Source: Treponema bryantii
Lineage (GTDB): Bacteria; Spirochaetota; Spirochaetia; Treponematales; Treponemataceae
Length of the DNA: 64,000 nt
NCBI RefSeq assembly: GCF_900113965.1
Contig: NZ_FORI01000007.1
Coordinates: forward strand, 1 to 64,000
Reading direction: 5' to 3'
Shown here: positions 59,846 through 64,000 of the stretch, in pieces
Position numbering within the stretch: position 1 is the stretch's first letter
Layout: the number at the start of each line of letters is the position of its first letter
Made by a program: the position numbers and the translations under genes
The notes under the pieces: model-generated
Seen by the model: the letters and a program-made list of their open reading frames with translations, nothing else
The model's database searches: none
What the model was told of the DNA's origin: nothing

Positions 59846-61393
59846 ATGGTTCATTATCGTGAAATCCTTAGACTTCAAAGTCTAGGGTACTCGCAGAGAA
59901 AGATCGAAGCGAGTGTGGGCAGTTCCCGGCATACAATTAATGAGGTTCTGCTTATAGCAGAGCAGCAGAATCTAAAATGGCCGGGTTGTGAAGCAATGTC
60001 AGATGATGCTTTGTTTGCAATATTCCATCCGGAAAAGTTTGCAGAGAAAGCCAACAGAAAAGAACCTGACTACGAGTACATTCACAAGGAACTTGCAAAA
60101 GAAGGCGTAACGCTTACTCTGCTCTGGAGTGAGTACAATGCAAAATGCAGAACTGAGGGAAAAATCCCATACCTCTACAGTCAGTTCTGCGACAAGTACA
60201 GATTCTGGGCCCGGATTAAAAAGGCAACAATGCGAATCTCGCACAAGCCGGGAGATGCAATGGAAGTAGACTGGGCTGGAAACACAATTCCTGTCTGGGA
60301 CTCAATGACTGGAGAATCTGTTCCGGCATATCTTTTTGTCGCTGTTCTTCCATGCAGCTGTTTTGTTTATGCACAGGCCTGCAGTGACATGAAATCTGAT
60401 ACATGGATTTTGTGTCACGTAAATGCGTATAAATATTTCGGCGGAGTTACAAGACTTTTAATCCCGGACAATCTTAAAACTGGTATTACCAAAAACACAC
60501 GATATGAAACAGTCTTCAATAGAAGCTATTATGAGATGGCAGAATATTATCAGACAGCCATAGTACCAGGACGTGTCCGTCATCCCAAAGACAAGAGTCA
60601 TGCTGAGAACTCCGTGAAATATGCCTCTACATGGATTATTGCAGCATTACGTAACCGGAAGTTTTTCAGTTTCGAGGAGCTGTCAGAAGCAGTCAGTGAA
60701 AAACTTGAAGAACTCAATGACAGACCGTTCAGACAAAAGGAAGGATGCAGAAGGACAGCTTTTGAAACCGAGGAAAAAGACTTCCTTAAGAAGCTCCCTC
60801 CTGCACCCTATGAAATAAGCCTCTGGACGACCGCCAGAGTTCCTTATGATTATCTCATAAGTGACGGGAAAAATAAATATTCAGTTCCATTCGACCTGAT
60901 TGGAGAAGAAGTAAGCATAAGAATCACCAGAAACATAATTGAGGTATTCTTTGAAGGCTCAAGAGTCGCTTCTCATGAGCGTCTTCATGAAATACAGCGT
61001 TCTCCTGTTGTGAATCCTGACCATATGCCGCAGGAACACAGAAAGTATCTGGAATATAATCCAGAAAGCTTTATGGCACATGCAAAGAAAATCGGCAAAA
61101 ATGCAGAAAAAGTAATGACGCACTTTCTCACATCAGGAAGAGAGCCTGAGCAGGGATTTAAATTCTGTGTATCCCTCATCAAACTTGCAGAAAAGAACGG
61201 CAGCGACAAGGTTGATAAAGCCTGTGAAACCTGTCTTTCAATGGGAACTCCTTCTATCAGGACAATCAGCATCATTTTGAAGTCAGAGAACATTACCAAA
61301 ATGACAAAGCCTGCTGTGCTTCAGAAAGAGCCGAAAATCTCTTACGGAATTACCAGAGGTTCTGCTTATTACAGCAAAGGTGGTGCAAAATGA
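59846..61393 (+). CDS. istA: IS21 transposase IstA
   Basis: 515 aa. An N-terminal helix-turn-helix (LQSLGYSQRKIEASVGSSRH) and a DDE core: MEVDWAG (Asp about 142), LIPDNLK (Asp about 210) and SHAENSVKY (Glu about 253). GGAGG lies before the ATG. It carries out strand transfer of the element. The stop overlaps the istB start (ATGA). Confidence 0.92.
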   Translation: MVHYREILRLQSLGYSQRKIEASVGSSRHTINEVLLIAEQQNLKWPGCEAMSDDALFAIFHPEKFAEKANRKEPDYEYIHKELAKEGVTLTLLWSEYNAKCRTEGKIPYLYSQFCDKYRFWARIKKATMRISHKPGDAMEVDWAGNTIPVWDSMTGESVPAYLFVAVLPCSCFVYAQACSDMKSDTWILCHVNAYKYFGGVTRLLIPDNLKTGITKNTRYETVFNRSYYEMAEYYQTAIVPGRVRHPKDKSHAENSVKYASTWIIAALRNRKFFSFEELSEAVSEKLEELNDRPFRQKEGCRRTAFETEEKDFLKKLPPAPYEISLWTTARVPYDYLISDGKNKYSVPFDLIGEEVSIRITRNIIEVFFEGSRVASHERLHEIQRSPVVNPDHMPQEHRKYLEYNPESFMAHAKKIGKNAEKVMTHFLTSGREPEQGFKFCVSLIKLAEKNGSDKVDKACETCLSMGTPSIRTISIILKSENITKMTKPAVLQKEPKISYGITRGSAYYSKGGAK

Positions 61394-62193
61394 TTAATCA
61401 GTCGACAATTGAACTTCTGCGTGCCATGAAACTTCCTGCAATGGCTAATGAGCTCGAGAAACAGCTACAGGATTCTGTCACATATTCAAAGCTTGGATTT
61501 GAAGATCGGCTTGGACTTCTTGTTGACTGTGAATGGAGCAAGCGTCAGCAGAATAAACTCAATCACTTAATACGCTCAGCCCGTTTTTCTGATCCTAATG
61601 CTTCAATTGAAGCCATTGAATATTATGAAGACCGTAAGCTGGACAAGGCCGAAATGATTCGTTTTGCAACCTGCGATTATATTGTCAGAGGACACCATAT
61701 CATTCTGAAAGGTGCATCCGGAAATGGCAAAACATTTCTCGCATGTGCACTTGGAAATGCTGCGTGCAGAAAATTTCATTCTGTGCGTTACGTACGAATG
61801 CCGGAGCTCCTTGATGAACTTGCAGTTGCGCGCAGTGCTAATGAAACAAGAAAAGTTCTCAAAGCCTACAAGAAGATAGATCTTCTAATTATTGATGAAT
61901 GGCTTATTCGAAAACTTACACCGGCGGAATCTCTTGAAGTCCTTGAGCTGGTAGATGCCAGAGCAAAGAAGTCTATAATATTCTGCACTCAGTATGAAAA
62001 TGAAGGATGGTATGCAAGAATCAATGCTTCAGAGGAATCTGAGGCGACTGTTTCTGATGCAATTATGGACCGCATTGTTCATAACGCTTTTACAGTCAGT
62101 ATTGAAGGAAAGATTTCCATGCGCGAAAGACATGGAATCAATTTTTCAGAAAAAACTGATTCTGCTTTTGGAGGTACAGATGTTGTATTCTGA
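61390..62193 (+). CDS. istB: IS21 ATP-binding helper IstB
   Basis: 267 aa, DnaC/DnaA-like AAA+ protein with Walker A GASGNGKT (about 108-115) and Walker B LLIIDEW. It guides target choice by IstA. The catalytic block RARFSDPNASIEAIEYYEDR-type lead-in is intact. Confidence 0.92.
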   Translation: MINQSTIELLRAMKLPAMANELEKQLQDSVTYSKLGFEDRLGLLVDCEWSKRQQNKLNHLIRSARFSDPNASIEAIEYYEDRKLDKAEMIRFATCDYIVRGHHIILKGASGNGKTFLACALGNAACRKFHSVRYVRMPELLDELAVARSANETRKVLKAYKKIDLLIIDEWLIRKLTPAESLEVLELVDARAKKSIIFCTQYENEGWYARINASEESEATVSDAIMDRIVHNAFTVSIEGKISMRERHGINFSEKTDSAFGGTDVVF

Positions 62194-62401
62194 TGTATTT
62201 CCATTGTTGGAAGCAATGTCCAATGACTTACTGGCAAGATGCAAAGAAATAGCATCGCTGAGAACGCAACTCTCTAAGGTTGGATTATTTCCAGACTCTG
62301 AACTTGAATGTGACATATCCTGTGTCTATAAGGATTTCAAAATCTGGAGGGAATTTGTGGATACTTACTACAATGGCATTGATCCGTTTATCGGTGAATA
62401 G
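62180..62401 (+). CDS. Small third ORF of the IS21 element, 73 aa
   Basis: Starts ATG with GGAGG 5 bp before it and overlaps istB by 14 bp. Acidic helical protein (SDVFPLLEAMSNDLLARCKE; WREFVDTYYNGIDPF). Not one of the usual IS21 proteins; it may be an accessory or passenger gene. Confidence 0.55.
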   Translation: MLYSDVFPLLEAMSNDLLARCKEIASLRTQLSKVGLFPDSELECDISCVYKDFKIWREFVDTYYNGIDPFIGE

Positions 62402-62605
62402 CGTATAGAAATCGTTATTTACCCGCCAGTCTGATGATACAAAATGGTGCAAATTCTTCGGAATGTGTGGTGCTAAATTTCCGTCAGACTGGCGCTATTT
62501 TTCCGTGCAAGTGGTGCTGAGTGCATGGAATTTACAATGTATTAGTATTATAACAAAGAAAACATAAATAAATATTTGATGCAAGTTTTATAAGGGTATA
62601 TTTAA

Positions 62606-62697
62606 TGCCAAATCTCCGAATATAATTCTGCCGATTCGCCAATTAGAATAATGCCAAATCACCAAATGAAAACTTGCCAAAACGCCAAATGAGATAT
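62606..62697 (+). repeat. Four tandem 23-bp direct repeats upstream of the second DUF4143 gene
   Basis: Four units of exactly 23 bp each start with TGCC and hold CCAAAT or CCGAAT/CCAATT, best core TGCCAAATCACCAAATGA. Starts: 62606, 62629, 62652 and 62675. They end 11 bp before the gene and overlap the expected promoter, so they probably bind a regulator, perhaps the ATPase itself. A TACAAT box with 6 bp to the ATG follows. Confidence 0.75.
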
Positions 62698-62708
62698 ACA
62701 ATAAAAGC

Positions 62709-63986
62709 ATGGAAAATTACAGACCTCGAATTGCAGATAAGACTCTTGAAAGGAAATTAAAAGGGAAGGGAGCCGTTCTTATTCAGGGACCAAAATGGTG
62801 TGGTAAGACGACGACTGCAGAGCAGATGGCGAAAAGCATTTTGTATATGTCTAAGCCGGAAGATGTAAAAGCAAATCTTATAGCGGCTGATATTAATCCT
62901 TCTAAGCTGCTTGAGGGTGAAACTCCACGTTTGATTGATGAATGGCAGATTGCTCCAAAGCTTTGGGATGCTGTTCGTTTTGAGGTTGATCACAGAAAAG
63001 GAATGGGGCAGTTTATTCTGACTGGTTCTGCGGTTCCTCCTGATGATGAAGAAATCTTTCATAGCGGAACCGGCCGTTTTGCATGGATAAAAATGCGGCC
63101 TATGTCGCTGTTTGAGTCAGGGGAATCTACAGGCGAAATCAGTCTTAAGGCTTTATTCGACCAGCCGGAACAGATTCTGGCAGAAAACAAAATTGATGAT
63201 ATTGATAAACTGGCTTTTTTAATTTGTCGAGGCGGCTGGCCCGGTACTGTTGATATGGAGCCGGAGATTGCTCTGGACCAGGCTTTTGATTATTTTGATG
63301 CTATTGTAAATACTGATATTTCCCGTGTTGATAATGTAAAACGCGATTCTGAACGTGCCAGGAGGCTGATGAAATCGTATGCAAGAAATCAGGGTACTCA
63401 GACTGCTTACACTGTTCTTCGTGATGATATTCTTGCAAATGATGCTGAAAGTCTTACTGAAGATACTGTTTATTCATATACAAACGCACTCCGAAAGATT
63501 TTTGTGATTGAAGATATGCATGCCTGGAATCCGAATCTGCGTTCTAAAACTGCTATCAGAACTTCGGATACGCGCTACTTTAGTGATTCTTCTATTGCAA
63601 CTGCAAGCCTGGGCCTGGGCCCTGCTGACCTTGTGAAAGACCTGGAAACGATGGGCTTATTCTTTGAAACTTTGTGTGTGCGCGATTTACGTGTATATGC
63701 AGAAAGCCTTGATGGAGAAGTGTATCATTACCGTGATAAGTCTGGTCTTGAATGTGATGCAGTTATCCATTTAAGAAATGGTTCATTCGGCCTGATTGAA
63801 ATAAAACTCGGCGGCGACCACCTGATTGAAGAAGGCGCCGCCAACCTCAAAACCTTCAGCTCAAAAATCGATACCAAAAAGATGAAAGAGCCAGCCTTCA
63901 TGATGGTTCTGACCGGAACCGGAAAGTACGCATACCGCCGCGAGGACGGGGTGTACGTTGTGCCGGTTGGATGTTTAAGGGATTAG
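62709..63986 (+). CDS. AAA ATPase with DUF4143 C-terminal nuclease-like domain (copy 2)
   Basis: 425 aa. Walker A GPKWCGKTT (27-35), LIDEWQIAPKLW (Walker B and following), GSAVPPD sensor-like, and in the C-terminal part the DUF4143 PD-(D/E)XK-like core GLECDAVIHLRNG, then FGLIEIKLGG. No ribosome site precedes the ATG; TACAAT 6 bp upstream suggests a leaderless transcript. Four 23-bp repeats lie immediately upstream. It ends 14 bp before the window edge. Confidence 0.88.
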   Translation: MENYRPRIADKTLERKLKGKGAVLIQGPKWCGKTTTAEQMAKSILYMSKPEDVKANLIAADINPSKLLEGETPRLIDEWQIAPKLWDAVRFEVDHRKGMGQFILTGSAVPPDDEEIFHSGTGRFAWIKMRPMSLFESGESTGEISLKALFDQPEQILAENKIDDIDKLAFLICRGGWPGTVDMEPEIALDQAFDYFDAIVNTDISRVDNVKRDSERARRLMKSYARNQGTQTAYTVLRDDILANDAESLTEDTVYSYTNALRKIFVIEDMHAWNPNLRSKTAIRTSDTRYFSDSSIATASLGLGPADLVKDLETMGLFFETLCVRDLRVYAESLDGEVYHYRDKSGLECDAVIHLRNGSFGLIEIKLGGDHLIEEGAANLKTFSSKIDTKKMKEPAFMMVLTGTGKYAYRREDGVYVVPVGCLRD

Positions 63987-64000
63987 AGATGTTTATGTGT

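Larger units (their letters stand above)
59683..62536 (+). mobile_element. IS21-family insertion sequence, 2854 bp, complete
   Basis: The ends are imperfect inverted repeats: TGTAAATTCCAT and then GCACCACTTGCACG about 7 bp further in, at both sides. It encodes IstA, IstB and a third small ORF. No target-site duplication can be seen, which suggests a later rearrangement or that the ends were misjudged by a few bases. Confidence 0.88.

Noticed and set aside
62606-62697. 23-bp repeats as a small CRISPR array
   Set aside because: The units are contiguous with no spacers and lie over a promoter.
1-64000. tRNA or rRNA genes
   Set aside because: I saw no cloverleaf-type or rRNA-like stretch; the non-coding gaps are short and AT-rich.

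Overview
The window is AT-rich bacterial DNA that looks like part of a large plasmid or chromid. The host is probably a gut or rumen spirochaete of the Treponema type. That host call is an inference from base composition and the flagellar-type protein families; no rRNA or tRNA gene is present to test it. A replication and partition core lies at about 22.2-32.1 kb. It has two divergent ParA genes with partners, a Rep initiator, an irregular array of about ten iterons and a primase-helicase. Almost all genes left of it run leftward and all intact host genes right of it run rightward, as expected if transcription leads away from an origin near 29-30 kb.

The left arm (about 1.2-22.2 kb) is the striking part. 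It encodes soluble relatives of flagellar parts: three FlhA cytoplasmic-domain proteins, two FlhB cytoplasmic-domain proteins, a shortened FliI/type III ATPase and two FliG-like proteins without the FliF-anchoring domain. No membrane gate, rod, hook or filament gene is seen. Mixed with them are two DnaB-type RecA-fold proteins (one with a destroyed Walker A), an AAA+ ATPase, a MoxR ATPase/VWA pair and four small paralogues that share a domain with the FlhB-like proteins. Most of these transcription units start with the same promoter: the 15-bp dyad TATCATTTAATGATA, exactly 11 bp, then a -10 box. A WYL-domain repressor-like gene inside the region carries the same promoter and heads a run of three nuclease-like genes. 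I read this as one co-regulated, undescribed system built from domesticated flagellar export and rotor parts.

Right of the origin come a truncated chagasin-rhodanese lipoprotein, a DUF4143 ATPase, an ADP-ribose/NAD island (macro domain, ADP-ribosylglycohydrolase, NMN adenylyltransferase-like, PnuC, PARG-like, DUF1810), a DnaQ-like exonuclease and a small unknown three-gene module. A compact phosphorothioation-type defence operon (41.5-55.4 kb) follows: DndC-like, DUF4007, a 1209-aa ATPase, a cysteine desulfurase, a PLD-helicase, a 58-aa protein, a DndD-like ATPase, a small protein and, unusually, a sigma-70-like protein.

The last part (55.4-64 kb) holds a GH51 arabinofuranosidase, an IS66 remnant, a second copy of the unknown module, a complete IS21-family element and a second DUF4143 ATPase preceded by four exact-length 23-bp repeats.
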